From NCBI RefSeq assembly GCF_022524485.1, contig NZ_JAKXMK010000006.1, positions 156,768 to 220,767 of the forward strand: a DNA stretch of 64,000 nt, read 5' to 3'. Positions 10,145 to 18,477 of this stretch are shown here, piece after piece. The translations under genes and the position numbers were made by a program. Position 1 is the first letter of the stretch; each line of letters starts with the position of its first letter. The DNA is from Pseudonocardia alaniniphila. Its GTDB lineage: Bacteria > Actinomycetota > Actinomycetes > Mycobacteriales > Pseudonocardiaceae. The notes beneath the pieces are model-generated. The model saw only the letters and a list, made by a program, of their open reading frames with translations, did not search any database and was not told the origin of the DNA.

Positions 10145-11896
10145 CTATCGACATGAGAGTGTCGGATCGTCGCTGTGGCCCGGCTGAGAAAGCCACCCAT
10201 ATCGGTACCATCCGTGCGCATTGATCAGCTGGTCATGCGTGCCGCGCTGCGCGACTCGCCCTCCCACCACCACGATGATCTCGTCGAGCCGCTCCAGGCG
10301 GGCCGTGTCGTGGGTGATGAGAATCATGGAGCGGCCCTCGGTGGCTGCGAGTAGATCGTCGAGAACCGCGTCGCGGGTGTCGGGATCGAGGTGGGTGGTC
10401 GGTTCGTCGAGCACCAGCATCCCGGGATCGACGAGCAGCGCCCTGGCCAGGGCGAGCCGCTGGCGCATTCCGCCCGACAGCCGGGCCCCGTGCGCGCCGA
10501 CCTCCGTGTCGAGCCCGTCGGTGGCGCGCAGGTCGGCCGCGAGCCGGACACGGTCGAGAACGTCCCACAGCTCCTCGTCGGACGCGCCGGGCCGGGCGAG
10601 CCGCAGGTTCTCCCGCACGGTGCTGGCGAAGACGTGCGGGTCCTGCGGCACGCCGCTCACGCCGGCGCGCACGACGTCGGGGTCCTGGGTCGTGACGTCC
10701 ACGCCGTCGAGGCGGACGGTGCCGTGGTCCGGGTCGCGGAAGCGGAACAGCACGTCGGCGAGTGTGCTCTTCCCCGAGCCGCTGGGGCCGAGCACCGCGA
10801 TGCGCCGGCCCGGTGGGACGTCCAGGTCGAGGCCGTCGAGGGCCCACGGTTCGTCCGGCCCGTAACGGACGCGCAGGTCCCGGATGCGCAGGCCGTTCTC
10901 CGGGAGGGCGGGCCGGGCACGCCTCAGCCGCACCGCGGACGGGGTGTCGAGAACGTCGAACAGGCGCGCACCGGCCGCGCGCACCGCCCCGAGCCGTGCC
11001 GCCGCCGCGGGCAGCGGGGCGACGATCTCGAACGCGGCGAGAGCGGTGAGCACCAGCACGGCGAGTGGCACTGGGCCGAGCGCGCCGTTCTCGACGGCGG
11101 TGACGCCCAGCAGCAGCGTGCCCCACAGCGTCAGGCCCGCGATCAGCGCGGATGCCCCGGCACCGAGCCCGAGCAGGCGGGCATCGCGCCGCTCGACGCG
11201 CGTGAGCTCGGCGTCGGCGTCCTCGACGCGCGCGATGGCAGCGGGCATGGCTCCGTAGGCGACGAGGTCGGGCGCCCCGTGCAACGCGTCGACCAGGGCG
11301 GTGGAGAGCGCCCCGCGGGCAGCGGCGCGCCTGCGGCCCGGCTCCCGCCCGGCGGCCGCCGCGATCAGCGGTACGGCGACCCCACCCAGGAGCAGCCCGG
11401 CCGCGAGCAGGACTCCGCCCGGCACCAGCACCACCGTGGCGACCGTGACGACGCCCGCGCCGGTGACCAGGGCGGCCAGCGGTGGGGTGAGCCCGCGGAC
11501 GAGCAGGTCCTGCGTGGCGTCGGTGTCGCTCACCAGCCGCGTGACCAGGTCTCCCGTGCGGAAGCGGTGGATGGGCTCGGTGCGTGCGAGCCGCTCGTAC
11601 ACGCGCACCCGCACATCCGAGAGCGTCCGCAGCGCCGCGTCGTGCGTGATCAGGCGTTCGAGGTAACGCGCGACTCCGCGCGTGACACCGAGCGCCCGGG
11701 TGGCGACCACCGCCACGCTGAGCGCGGTGATCGGGGGGTGGGTGGCGGCGGTCGCGATCAGCCAGGCCGCCACGACGAGCAGGCCCACCCCGGCCGCGGT
11801 GGCGGTCGCGCCGGCGAGCACGCCGAGGGCGAAACGGGCCCCGCGTGGACGGGCCAGCGCGATCATGCGGCGCAGCGGGTCGTGCGGGCGCCTCAT
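10145..11896 (-). CDS. cydC: Cytochrome bd biogenesis ABC exporter subunit CydC
   Basis: A 583-residue half-transporter of the CydDC exporter, which moves thiols and/or heme-related cargo across the membrane and is needed to assemble cytochrome bd. Six membrane segments occupy the N-terminal half. The ATPase half has Walker A GPSGSGKST, signature LSGGMRQRLALARAL and Walker B MLVLDEPTTHLD. The ATG at 11896 overlaps the cydD stop as ATGA; the frame is open further upstream but that part lies inside cydD. It is the last gene of cydABDC. Confidence 0.93.
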   Translation of the reverse strand: MRRPHDPLRRMIALARPRGARFALGVLAGATATAAGVGLLVVAAWLIATAATHPPITALSVAVVATRALGVTRGVARYLERLITHDAALRTLSDVRVRVYERLARTEPIHRFRTGDLVTRLVSDTDATQDLLVRGLTPPLAALVTGAGVVTVATVVLVPGGVLLAAGLLLGGVAVPLIAAAAGREPGRRRAAARGALSTALVDALHGAPDLVAYGAMPAAIARVEDADAELTRVERRDARLLGLGAGASALIAGLTLWGTLLLGVTAVENGALGPVPLAVLVLTALAAFEIVAPLPAAAARLGAVRAAGARLFDVLDTPSAVRLRRARPALPENGLRIRDLRVRYGPDEPWALDGLDLDVPPGRRIAVLGPSGSGKSTLADVLFRFRDPDHGTVRLDGVDVTTQDPDVVRAGVSGVPQDPHVFASTVRENLRLARPGASDEELWDVLDRVRLAADLRATDGLDTEVGAHGARLSGGMRQRLALARALLVDPGMLVLDEPTTHLDPDTRDAVLDDLLAATEGRSMILITHDTARLERLDEIIVVVGGRVAQRGTHDQLINAHGWYRYGWLSQPGHSDDPTLSCR

Positions 11897-13644
11897 CCGG
11901 CTGCTCCGACCGTCTCGGCCGGCACCGCGATCCGACCGTCGTGCAGGTGCACGACCTCGTCGGCGAGGTCGGCCCATCCCGCGTCGTGCGCGACGATCAC
12001 GCCCGTGCGTCCCCGCAGCAGCCGGGTGACGCCCGCCCGCACGGCCGCGGCGTTCTCCGGGTCCAGATGGGCGGTGGGCTCGTCGAGCAGGACGATCGGC
12101 GCGCCATCCCCTTCCTGGCGAAGGAACGCCCTGGCCAGCGCGATGCGCTGGCGCTGCCCCGCCGAGAGCCTGCTGCCGCGCTCACCGAGCCGGGTTGCAT
12201 ACCCGTAGGGGAGTGCGCCGATCAGCTCCTCCGCCTCGGCGAGCCGGGCCGCACGGCGAACGGAGGCGTCGGAGGCGTCCGGGTCGCCGAGGCGGATGTT
12301 GTCGGCCACGGAGGCGTCGAACAGGTAGGGCCGCTGCGGCACCCACGCGATCCGGCGCCGCCACTGCTCGACGTCCACGTCACGCAGGTCGCGGGGCTCG
12401 CCGTCGTCCCCCGTGACCGCGATCCGTCCTGCCGTCGGGTCGGTGAACCGCAGCAGCAACGACACCAGGCTCGTCTTGCCTGCTCCGCTGCGTCCCGTGA
12501 CGAGGACGGTCGCACCGGGCCGCAGCGTCAGGTCCACTCCGGTGAGCGCTGGTCGCGACCGGCCGGGATAGGTGAGCCCGACGTCGTGGAACCGGACCTC
12601 GGGGGCGGCGGCGACTCGTACCCGGGATGCGGGCGACTCGCGCACGGGACCCGGGCTCGCGGAGAGGACGCGCGCGTCGCCCGTCCGGGTCGTCACGGTC
12701 TGCGGGCGCTCCAGTGCGGCGAAGACCTGTTCGGCCGCGGCGAGGCCCTCCGTGCTCGCGTGGAACCGGGCGCCTACCTCGCGCAGCGGGAGGTAGGCCT
12801 CGGGGGCGAGGATCAGCACGAGCAGGGCGGTCTCCAGGTCGAGCTGCCCGTAGAGCAGCCGCAGCCCGATCTCCACCGCGACGAGCGCCACGGCGAGCGT
12901 GGCGAGCAGTTCGAGCACGAACGCCGAGAGGAACGCCACCCGCAGCGTGCCCATCGTGGCGGAGCGGTGCTCCTCGGTCACCCGCCGGATCAACCCGGCC
13001 TCGGCCTTCGCACGGCGGAACACGGCCAGCGTCGGGAGCCCCTCCACGACGTCGAGGAAGTGGCCGCCGAGGCGTTCCAGCAGGTGCCATTGGCGGCGTG
13101 TGCGGGACTGGGTGTGCCAGCCCACGAGCGCCATGAACACCGGAATCAACGGCAGTGTCAGTGCGATCACGAGGGCGGAGATCCAGTCGGCCCGGACCAC
13201 CACCACGAGCACGGCCACGGGGACGAGCGCAGCGAGCACGAGCTGGGGCAGGTACCGGGCGACGTAGTCGTCGAGGGCGTCCAGGCCGCGGGTGGCGAGC
13301 GTGACGAGCTGCCCGGCGTCGGTGGAGGCGGGGTCGCCGCCCGTGACGTGCCGGACGAGTCGCCGGCGCAGGTCCGACTTCACCCCCGCCGCGCTGCGCA
13401 AGGCCATGGTCTCCGCCCCGTACGAGAGCGCGGCGCGGGCCAGTGCCACGAGCGCCACGGCACCGACGGTGCCGGCCACTGCCTGCGCGGTCACTCCCGT
13501 GGTGGCGGTCGCGACGGCGTGGGCGATCAGCCATGCCTGCAGCAGGATCAGCCCGGTGGCGGCGGCGGCGCAGGCCACGGTGACCGCCAGGTGCACCCGC
13601 ACCGCGCGGGTGGTGCGCACCAGCCGTGGGTCCAGGGGCCTCAT
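11893..13644 (-). CDS. cydD: Cytochrome bd biogenesis ABC exporter subunit CydD
   Basis: A 583-residue ABC half-transporter partnering CydC. Hydrophobic helices run from about residue 15 to 300. The ATPase domain has Walker A GRSGAGKTS, a slightly variant signature LSAGQRQRIALARAF (Ala for the first Gly) and Walker B IVLLDEPTAHLD. The ATG at 13644 overlaps the cydB stop (ATGA). In most actinobacteria CydD and CydC are separate or fused; here they are separate genes of identical length with coupled translation. Confidence 0.93.
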   Translation of the reverse strand: MRPLDPRLVRTTRAVRVHLAVTVACAAAATGLILLQAWLIAHAVATATTGVTAQAVAGTVGAVALVALARAALSYGAETMALRSAAGVKSDLRRRLVRHVTGGDPASTDAGQLVTLATRGLDALDDYVARYLPQLVLAALVPVAVLVVVVRADWISALVIALTLPLIPVFMALVGWHTQSRTRRQWHLLERLGGHFLDVVEGLPTLAVFRRAKAEAGLIRRVTEEHRSATMGTLRVAFLSAFVLELLATLAVALVAVEIGLRLLYGQLDLETALLVLILAPEAYLPLREVGARFHASTEGLAAAEQVFAALERPQTVTTRTGDARVLSASPGPVRESPASRVRVAAAPEVRFHDVGLTYPGRSRPALTGVDLTLRPGATVLVTGRSGAGKTSLVSLLLRFTDPTAGRIAVTGDDGEPRDLRDVDVEQWRRRIAWVPQRPYLFDASVADNIRLGDPDASDASVRRAARLAEAEELIGALPYGYATRLGERGSRLSAGQRQRIALARAFLRQEGDGAPIVLLDEPTAHLDPENAAAVRAGVTRLLRGRTGVIVAHDAGWADLADEVVHLHDGRIAVPAETVGAAG

Positions 13645-14645
13645 GCGACGTGCGCCCTGGTCACCCGGCGCCGGAAGACCCAGTAGCTCCATGCCTGGTA
13701 GGCGATCACCAGCGGCAGGAACACCGCGCCGATCCAGCTCAGCACCCCCAAGGTGTAGGGCGCCGAGGCGGCGCTCGCGACGGTGAGGTCGAACGCCGGG
13801 TCGACGAGCGAGGGGAGCACCACCGGGAACAGCGAGCCGAAGATCGCCGCGGTGAAGGCCGCGACCGCGACGGCCGTGGCCGCGAACGACCAGCCCTCCC
13901 GCCTGCGCAGCACGAGCACGAATGCGGCGAGCAGGGCCGCGACCGACACGGCGGCGGGGATCACCGGCACCCCGTGCTGGTCGGCGGTCCACAGCAGGAA
14001 CCCGGCCAGCGCCACCAGTGCCACGGGCCCGGCCCTCCGGGCGACGGCCCGGGAGCGGTGGCGTACGGGCCCGTCCGTCTTGAGCGCCAGGAAGACGGCG
14101 CCGTGCAGGACGAACAGTGTGACCGTCGTGATGCCGCCGAGCAGCGCGTACGGGTTCAGCAGGTCGACCAGGCTCGAGGTCACGACCCCGTCCGGTCCCA
14201 GCTCCACGCCCCGCACGATGTTGGCGAACACCACTCCCCAGATGAAGGCGGGCACCACGCTGCCCGTGACGATCGCCACGTCCCATCGCGCCCGCCAGCG
14301 CGGGTCGTCGACCTTTCCGCGGTACTCGAACGCCACGCCGCGGCCGATCAGCGCGAGAATGACCAGCAGCAACGGGAGGTAGAACCCGCTGAGCGTGGCC
14401 GCGTACCAGGCGGGGAAGGCCGCGAACATGGCGCCGACAGCGGTGATGAGCCACACCTCGTTGCCGTCCCAGACGGGGCCGATCGCGTTGATGACGACAC
14501 GGCGGTCGCTCTCCCGGTGGGCCGGGTCGTCGCCCCTGCCGAGTACGGGCAGCAGCATCCCGACGCCGAAGTCGAAGCCCTCGAGCACGAAGTAGCCGGT
14601 CCACAGCACGGCGATGGCGACGAACCAGACTGTTGGGAGATCCAT
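13641..14645 (-). CDS. cydB: Cytochrome bd ubiquinol/menaquinol oxidase subunit II
   Basis: A 334-residue membrane subunit of the high-affinity terminal oxidase. The start (LPTVWFVAIAVLWTGYFVLEGFDFGVGMLL) is the conserved CydB first helix, and GNEVWLITAVGAMFAAFPAWYA is the conserved second-helix region. It stabilises the heme-bearing CydA. It lies 18 bp after cydA and overlaps cydD. Confidence 0.95.
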   Translation of the reverse strand: MDLPTVWFVAIAVLWTGYFVLEGFDFGVGMLLPVLGRGDDPAHRESDRRVVINAIGPVWDGNEVWLITAVGAMFAAFPAWYAATLSGFYLPLLLVILALIGRGVAFEYRGKVDDPRWRARWDVAIVTGSVVPAFIWGVVFANIVRGVELGPDGVVTSSLVDLLNPYALLGGITTVTLFVLHGAVFLALKTDGPVRHRSRAVARRAGPVALVALAGFLLWTADQHGVPVIPAAVSVAALLAAFVLVLRRREGWSFAATAVAVAAFTAAIFGSLFPVVLPSLVDPAFDLTVASAASAPYTLGVLSWIGAVFLPLVIAYQAWSYWVFRRRVTRAHVA

Positions 14646-14663
14646 CTCGGCTCCTCGTGGCCG

Positions 14664-16097
14664 CTAGTAGCTGAACGCCGGCACGGCGTCGGGCTCGCGC
14701 TCGCCGTCGCCCGGGTAGGGCATGACGTGGCCGGGGCCGGCCTTGACGTAGCGCCAGAGCAGCCGGGCCTCCACCACCGCGAGCGCCCCGTAGATCGCGG
14801 TGAACAGGGAGAGTGAGAACGCCACCTCGCCCAGGCTCACGCCGGGGGAGACGCTCGCGGCCGTCAGGAGCTCGCCGACCACCGTCCAGGGCTGGCGTCC
14901 CATCTCCGTGAGCACCCAGCCGAAGATGTTGCCGGCCATCGCCGCGGGCAGCCCGACCATCGCCACGCGGTACATCCACCGCTGCTCGGGCAGGTGGCCG
15001 CGCCGGGTGACCCACAGCCCGAGCACGCCGATGACCACACCGGCCAGGCCCAGACCCATCATCAGCCGGAACGCCCAGTAGATCACCGGGATGTTCGGCG
15101 CGTAGTCGCCGGGACCGTACTGGGCCTCGTAGCGTTGCTGCAGGTCGTTGATGCCCTGCACCTCACCGGCCGGCGATCCCGTGGCGAGGAAGCTCAGGAC
15201 GTAGGGCACCTGGATGTCGAAGACGTTCTGCCCGGTGCCGGCCTCGCCGATCGCCGGGTCGCCCACCGCGAAGAGTGAGAACCCCGCAGCGTTCTCCGAG
15301 TCCCAGAGCGCCTCGGCGGAAGCGAGCTTCATCGGCTCGTACTCGGCCGTGAGCTTGGCCTGGTGGTCGCCGGAGTAGATCACCACCGCCCCGGCCAGCA
15401 CGGTCGTGACCAGCCCGGCGCGCAACGCCTTCTGGAACATCCCGGGCTCGCTCGGGTGTGGTGCGCGGTCGCGGTGCAGGAGCTTGTAGGCACTGACCGC
15501 CACGACGAACAGGCCGGCCACGACGAACGACGCGGAGACGACGTGCAGGTAGGTCGACCAGGCTTGTGGGTTGGTCAGCACCGCCTCGATGTCGGTGAGC
15601 CGCGCCCGACGCGTGACGGGGTCGACGGTGTACCCGACCGGGTGCCGCATCCAGGCGTTGGCGGCGAGGATGAAGTACGCGGACAGGTTGGAGCCGAGCG
15701 CGGCCGCCCAGATCGTGGCGAGGTGCACGCGGCGGGAGAGCCGGTCCCAGCCGAAGATCCACAGCCCGAGGAACGTGGACTCCAGGAAGAACGCGATCAG
15801 CGCCTCCAGTGCGAGCGGGGCCCCGAAGACGTCCCCGACGAAGGTCGAGTAGGCGCTCCAGTTCATGCCGAACTGGAACTCCTGCACGATGCCGGTGACC
15901 ACGCCCATCGCGAAGTTGATCAGGAAGAGCTTGCCGAAGAACTTGGTGGCCCGCAGGTACTCGGTCCGGCCCGTGCGGTACCACGCCGTCTGCAGCGCGG
16001 CGACGACCACGGACAGGCCGATCGTCAGCGGGACGAACAAGAAGTGGTAGATCGTCGTGATCCCGAACTGCCAGCGCGCCAGGTCCAGGGCGTCCAC
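14664..16097 (-). CDS. cydA: Cytochrome bd oxidase subunit I
   Basis: A 477-residue heme-bearing subunit that oxidises menaquinol and reduces O2 under low oxygen or when the bcc-aa3 branch is blocked. Visible landmarks are the N-terminal RWQFGITTIYHFLFVPLTIG with a heme-ligand His, a GRQPW motif (EMGRQPWTVVGELLTA) and YAPNIPVIYWAFRLMMG. The length fits forms with a short quinol loop. It is the first gene of cydABDC. Two tandem palindromes lie 24-59 bp upstream of its start, so it is probably repressed by a dedicated regulator rather than constitutive. Confidence 0.95.
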   Translation of the reverse strand: MDALDLARWQFGITTIYHFLFVPLTIGLSVVVAALQTAWYRTGRTEYLRATKFFGKLFLINFAMGVVTGIVQEFQFGMNWSAYSTFVGDVFGAPLALEALIAFFLESTFLGLWIFGWDRLSRRVHLATIWAAALGSNLSAYFILAANAWMRHPVGYTVDPVTRRARLTDIEAVLTNPQAWSTYLHVVSASFVVAGLFVVAVSAYKLLHRDRAPHPSEPGMFQKALRAGLVTTVLAGAVVIYSGDHQAKLTAEYEPMKLASAEALWDSENAAGFSLFAVGDPAIGEAGTGQNVFDIQVPYVLSFLATGSPAGEVQGINDLQQRYEAQYGPGDYAPNIPVIYWAFRLMMGLGLAGVVIGVLGLWVTRRGHLPEQRWMYRVAMVGLPAAMAGNIFGWVLTEMGRQPWTVVGELLTAASVSPGVSLGEVAFSLSLFTAIYGALAVVEARLLWRYVKAGPGHVMPYPGDGEREPDAVPAFSY

Positions 16098-16120
16098 GCA
16101 GAGCCTCCGCTCGACCGATT

Positions 16121-16156
16121 TTCTACGTTATGTAGTAGTTTCTACAGGACGTAGAA
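16121..16156. promoter_or_regulatory. Tandem palindromic operator upstream of cydA
   Basis: Two copies of one palindrome: TTCTAC-N5-GTAGTA (16121-16137) and TTCTAC-N5-GTAGAA (16140-16156). Their starts are 19 bp apart, close to two helical turns. They sit in the cydA leader, 24-59 bp before the start codon. The spacing implies cooperative dimer binding on one DNA face. I cannot name the regulator; TAC/GTA arms are reminiscent of BlaI/CopY-type winged-helix repressors (inference only). Confidence 0.7.
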
Positions 16157-16247
16157 GCTGGCGGTCGAGCGGGGTGTCGGAGGTCTCGAAGTCGACCGAG
16201 GACGGTGTCTGCGCACCGGTGTGATGCGCGGTGCAGCCGGGACGAGA

Positions 16248-16295
16248 ACGGCCGGGCGTCCGCGCGCTGTGATCAGCGCGCGGGCGCCCGGCCGT
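16248..16295. terminator. Long hairpin terminator after the anti-sigma gene
   Basis: A 22-bp stem (one G-U pair) with loop TGAT, starting 16 bp beyond the stop of the minus-strand anti-sigma gene. It separates the sigma operon from the cyd promoter region. Confidence 0.8.
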
Positions 16296-16310
16296 GTGTC
16301 TGTGCCGTGT

Positions 16311-17021
16311 CTAGGCGTGCAGCTCGGCAAACTGGTGGCCCGCCTCGTTCTGCACCACCACGGCCGCCACCTGGTCCGGGGCGACGATCGCCGAACCGTC
16401 GAGCGTCATGCCTTGGCGCCAGCCCGACTGCGGCACGAGCCAGCTCCCGGCCACCTCGCGGCTCCCGTCACGGCCCACCACGACCAGTTGGCACCGCTCA
16501 CCGGCCGGGACGCCCTGCACCGTGGCACTGACCCGTACCCAGCCCGCGGCCGGGATGATCTTCGCCGTCATCTCCACGCCGCCGGGGCCGCTGCCGGTGA
16601 GTACCCGGGTGCCCGCGACGGCGTCCTCGTCCGCCGGCGCCGGCGCGGCGGCCACGGTGGTGGGCTCGGGCGCCACGGCCCGGCCGACGGCGACACCACC
16701 GCCGAGTACCACGGCCACACCGACGACCGCAGCCGCCGCGACGGTCAGGCGGGTGCGCCGCTGTCTGGCGCTGACCTCCGAGCGGATCTGCCGCAGGGTT
16801 CGCTGCAGTACCAGATCCCCGTCCGGAGGACCCTCGAGGAACACCTCAGGGGGCACCTCATCGAGCAGGTCGGTCATCTGGCGTAGCTCCTCCCACTCGC
16901 GGTGGCACTCCGGGCACACGGCGAGGTGCTCCTCCACGTCGTGTGCCTGCTCCGGGGAGAGGAGTCCGAAGACGTAGGCCCCCAGCTCCTCCGGGTCATG
17001 CGATCGATAGGCGTGCGTCAT
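16311..17021 (-). CDS. Membrane zinc anti-sigma factor (RskA/RslA type)
   Basis: A 236-residue single-pass membrane protein that holds an ECF sigma factor inactive. The cytoplasmic N-terminus has the zinc anti-sigma motif H-x3-C-x2-C (His32, Cys36, Cys39 in EEHLAVCPECH). One transmembrane helix runs at about 93-113. The extracytoplasmic part is an RskA-like domain (GWVRVSATVQGVPAGERCQLVVV). Its ATG overlaps the sigma stop as ATGA, so the two proteins are made in step. The CxxC zinc site in this class can respond to oxidation; release by regulated proteolysis is family knowledge, not visible here. Confidence 0.9.
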   Translation of the reverse strand: MTHAYRSHDPEELGAYVFGLLSPEQAHDVEEHLAVCPECHREWEELRQMTDLLDEVPPEVFLEGPPDGDLVLQRTLRQIRSEVSARQRRTRLTVAAAAVVGVAVVLGGGVAVGRAVAPEPTTVAAAPAPADEDAVAGTRVLTGSGPGGVEMTAKIIPAAGWVRVSATVQGVPAGERCQLVVVGRDGSREVAGSWLVPQSGWRQGMTLDGSAIVAPDQVAAVVVQNEAGHQFAELHA

Positions 17022-17557
17022 GCCGGCACCTCGTCCCCAGCCGGATCACGGCTCGTCAAGTGCTGTCGCAGGGCGCGCAGCGCGTAGTACGACCGTGACT
17101 TGACCGTGCCCGGCGGTATGCCGAGCGCAGAGGCGGCCTCGCCGAGGCTCCGCCCCTGGAAGTAGATCTGGTCGAGCACGCCCCGGTGGTCCTCGGACAA
17201 CTCTTCGAGGGCCGCCAGGACGGTGACGGACGTGGCCACGCGATCGGCGTGATCGCGCTCCACCGGTGGAGCGTCGGGCGCCTCGGGCACTTCCTGGGGC
17301 CGGGACGCTCTGGCCCGGATCCGGTCGGTGATGATGTTGCGCGCCACCGTGAGCAGCCATCCCCGGGTGGAGCCCCTGCCGTTGGCCAGCGCGTCCGGGT
17401 GGCGCCACACGCGGATCAACGTCTCTTGCACGACATCCTCCGCGGCGCCGCGGTCGCCGGTGAGCCGTGTGGCGTAGGCGAGCAGGGCTCGCCCGTGGTC
17501 CTGGTAGACGGCATGCACCAGGGCCTCGTCTGGTGTTCGAGGACGTGCATCGGGCAT
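17018..17557 (-). CDS. ECF RNA polymerase sigma factor (SigL/SigK-like)
   Basis: A 179-residue ECF sigma factor with region 2 (VYQDHGRALLAYATRL, then AAEDVVQETLIRVWRHP) and region 4 (LEELSEDHRGVLDQIYFQG, then GIPPGTVKSRSYYALRAL). The start at 17557 gives MPDARPRTPDEAL; an open frame upstream is rejected because it crosses the promoter region. It is coupled to the zinc anti-sigma gene. A promoter of its own predicted class, TGAACC-N16-CGT, lies upstream on this strand, so autoregulation is likely. Confidence 0.92.
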   Translation of the reverse strand: MPDARPRTPDEALVHAVYQDHGRALLAYATRLTGDRGAAEDVVQETLIRVWRHPDALANGRGSTRGWLLTVARNIITDRIRARASRPQEVPEAPDAPPVERDHADRVATSVTVLAALEELSEDHRGVLDQIYFQGRSLGEAASALGIPPGTVKSRSYYALRALRQHLTSRDPAGDEVPA

Positions 17558-17623
17558 GCTCCCGGATCTCCCTGGGACGTCGGACGGGGCGCGGAACCCC
17601 AACGGGGAACAGCACCTATACAT

Positions 17624-17651
17624 GGGACGTATCAGGGCGTCCGGCGGTTCA
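17624..17651 (-). promoter_or_regulatory. Predicted ECF (SigL-type) promoter of the sigma operon
   Basis: On the minus strand, TGAACC (17651-17646), a 16-bp spacer, then CGTCCC (17629-17624). The published SigL consensus of Mycobacterium tuberculosis is TGAACC-N16-18-CGTgtc. The predicted leader to the sigma start is about 60 bases. Confidence 0.7.
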
Positions 17652-17687
17652 GTGCGGTTGGTGTTCCGATTTCGCAGAATATCCGAT

Positions 17688-17715
17688 TGAACCCTTCCTG
17701 CCCGTTGGCCGTGTG
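17688..17715 (+). promoter_or_regulatory. Predicted ECF (SigL-type) promoter of the divergent redox operon
   Basis: TGAACC (17688-17693), a 16-bp spacer, then CGTGTG (17710-17715), 51 bp before the ATG of the first redox-operon gene. It has the same architecture as the promoter facing the other way. Confidence 0.75.
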
Positions 17716-17766
17716 TTGAGTGAGCACGTCCGGCAGCCGGCCGGGCCCCGACCTCGCGGGGAGAAC

Positions 17767-18477
17767 ATGAAGAGGTACGCGCCCCTGCTGACGCTGGCCG
17801 CGGTGGCCGCACTCGGCGCCGGTTTCCTCATCGCCAACATGCTGAGCCAGCAAGACGCGGCGCAGCAGTCCGCAGCCGCGTCCGCGGCAGAGCCGTCCAC
17901 AGTGGTCGACCTCGCTCGTCTCACGCCCGTGCCCGCTCCGGCTGCCGCCGCCCCGGCCGAGAACGCCGGCGCCGCGAACGAGGCCGTCGCCGAGAAGGCC
18001 TACGCCGGGTGGACAGCGGGCCGAGAGGCCTCGGTGGCGATCGCGGTGAAGGACGGCCGCGCCGTCGCCTACGTCTGCGACGGCAAGGCCATGGAGGCGT
18101 GGCTCGAGGGAAGCCTGCGCGGTGACCAGCTCACGCTCGAGAGCAAGGACGGCTCCACGACGATCACGGGTACCGCGGACGGCACGTCGTCGACGGGCAC
18201 CGTGAAGACCAACGGCGAGGAGGCGTGGCCGTACACGGCGGAGGGTGTCGACGCGCCTGCGGGGCTCTACGAGGGCCGGGCCGACGTGCGCGGCGTGGCC
18301 ACGCGGGTCGGCTGGGTCGTCACCGGTGACGGAGAGGTGACCGGGGTGGCGTCCGCGGCGGGGGAGCGACGGCCCGCCCCTGTGCTCGACCCCGCGAACC
18401 CCGCCGGTGTCACGATCGACGGGGTGCCCGTCGAGGTCACCGCGCTCGACGGCGGCTCCCCGGTGATCCGCCGGTGA
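17767..18477 (+). CDS. Signal-anchored extracytoplasmic protein of unknown function
   Basis: A 236-residue protein I do not recognise by family. Residues 1-25 form an uncleaved or cleaved signal helix (KRY, then LTLAAVAALGAGFLIANML), followed by an Ala/Pro-rich low-complexity linker (about 30-75). A compact beta-rich domain follows (ASVAIAVKDGRAVAYVCDG, EAWLEGSLRGDQLTLESKDG, and TITGTADGTSSTGTV). The N-terminal position, the linker and the lack of other helices say it sits outside the membrane. It is first in an operon with a four-helix membrane protein (overlap GTGA at 18474) and a Rieske lipoprotein, behind a predicted ECF-sigma promoter. Confidence 0.75.
   Translation: MKRYAPLLTLAAVAALGAGFLIANMLSQQDAAQQSAAASAAEPSTVVDLARLTPVPAPAAAAPAENAGAANEAVAEKAYAGWTAGREASVAIAVKDGRAVAYVCDGKAMEAWLEGSLRGDQLTLESKDGSTTITGTADGTSSTGTVKTNGEEAWPYTAEGVDAPAGLYEGRADVRGVATRVGWVVTGDGEVTGVASAAGERRPAPVLDPANPAGVTIDGVPVEVTALDGGSPVIRR

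Noticed and set aside
13641..15015. CydD as a 1040-residue protein
   Set aside because: The upstream part of that frame is the cydA/cydB region read out of frame; the true ATG overlaps the cydB stop.
16121..16156. Naming the cydA operator as a BlaI site
   Set aside because: The arms only loosely recall BlaI/CopY sites, and no such regulator gene is in the window, so the regulator is left unnamed.
16098..16247. Rex operator controlling cydABDC
   Set aside because: No TTGTGAA-N4-TTCACAA-like site is visible; the palindromes present have different arms and spacing.
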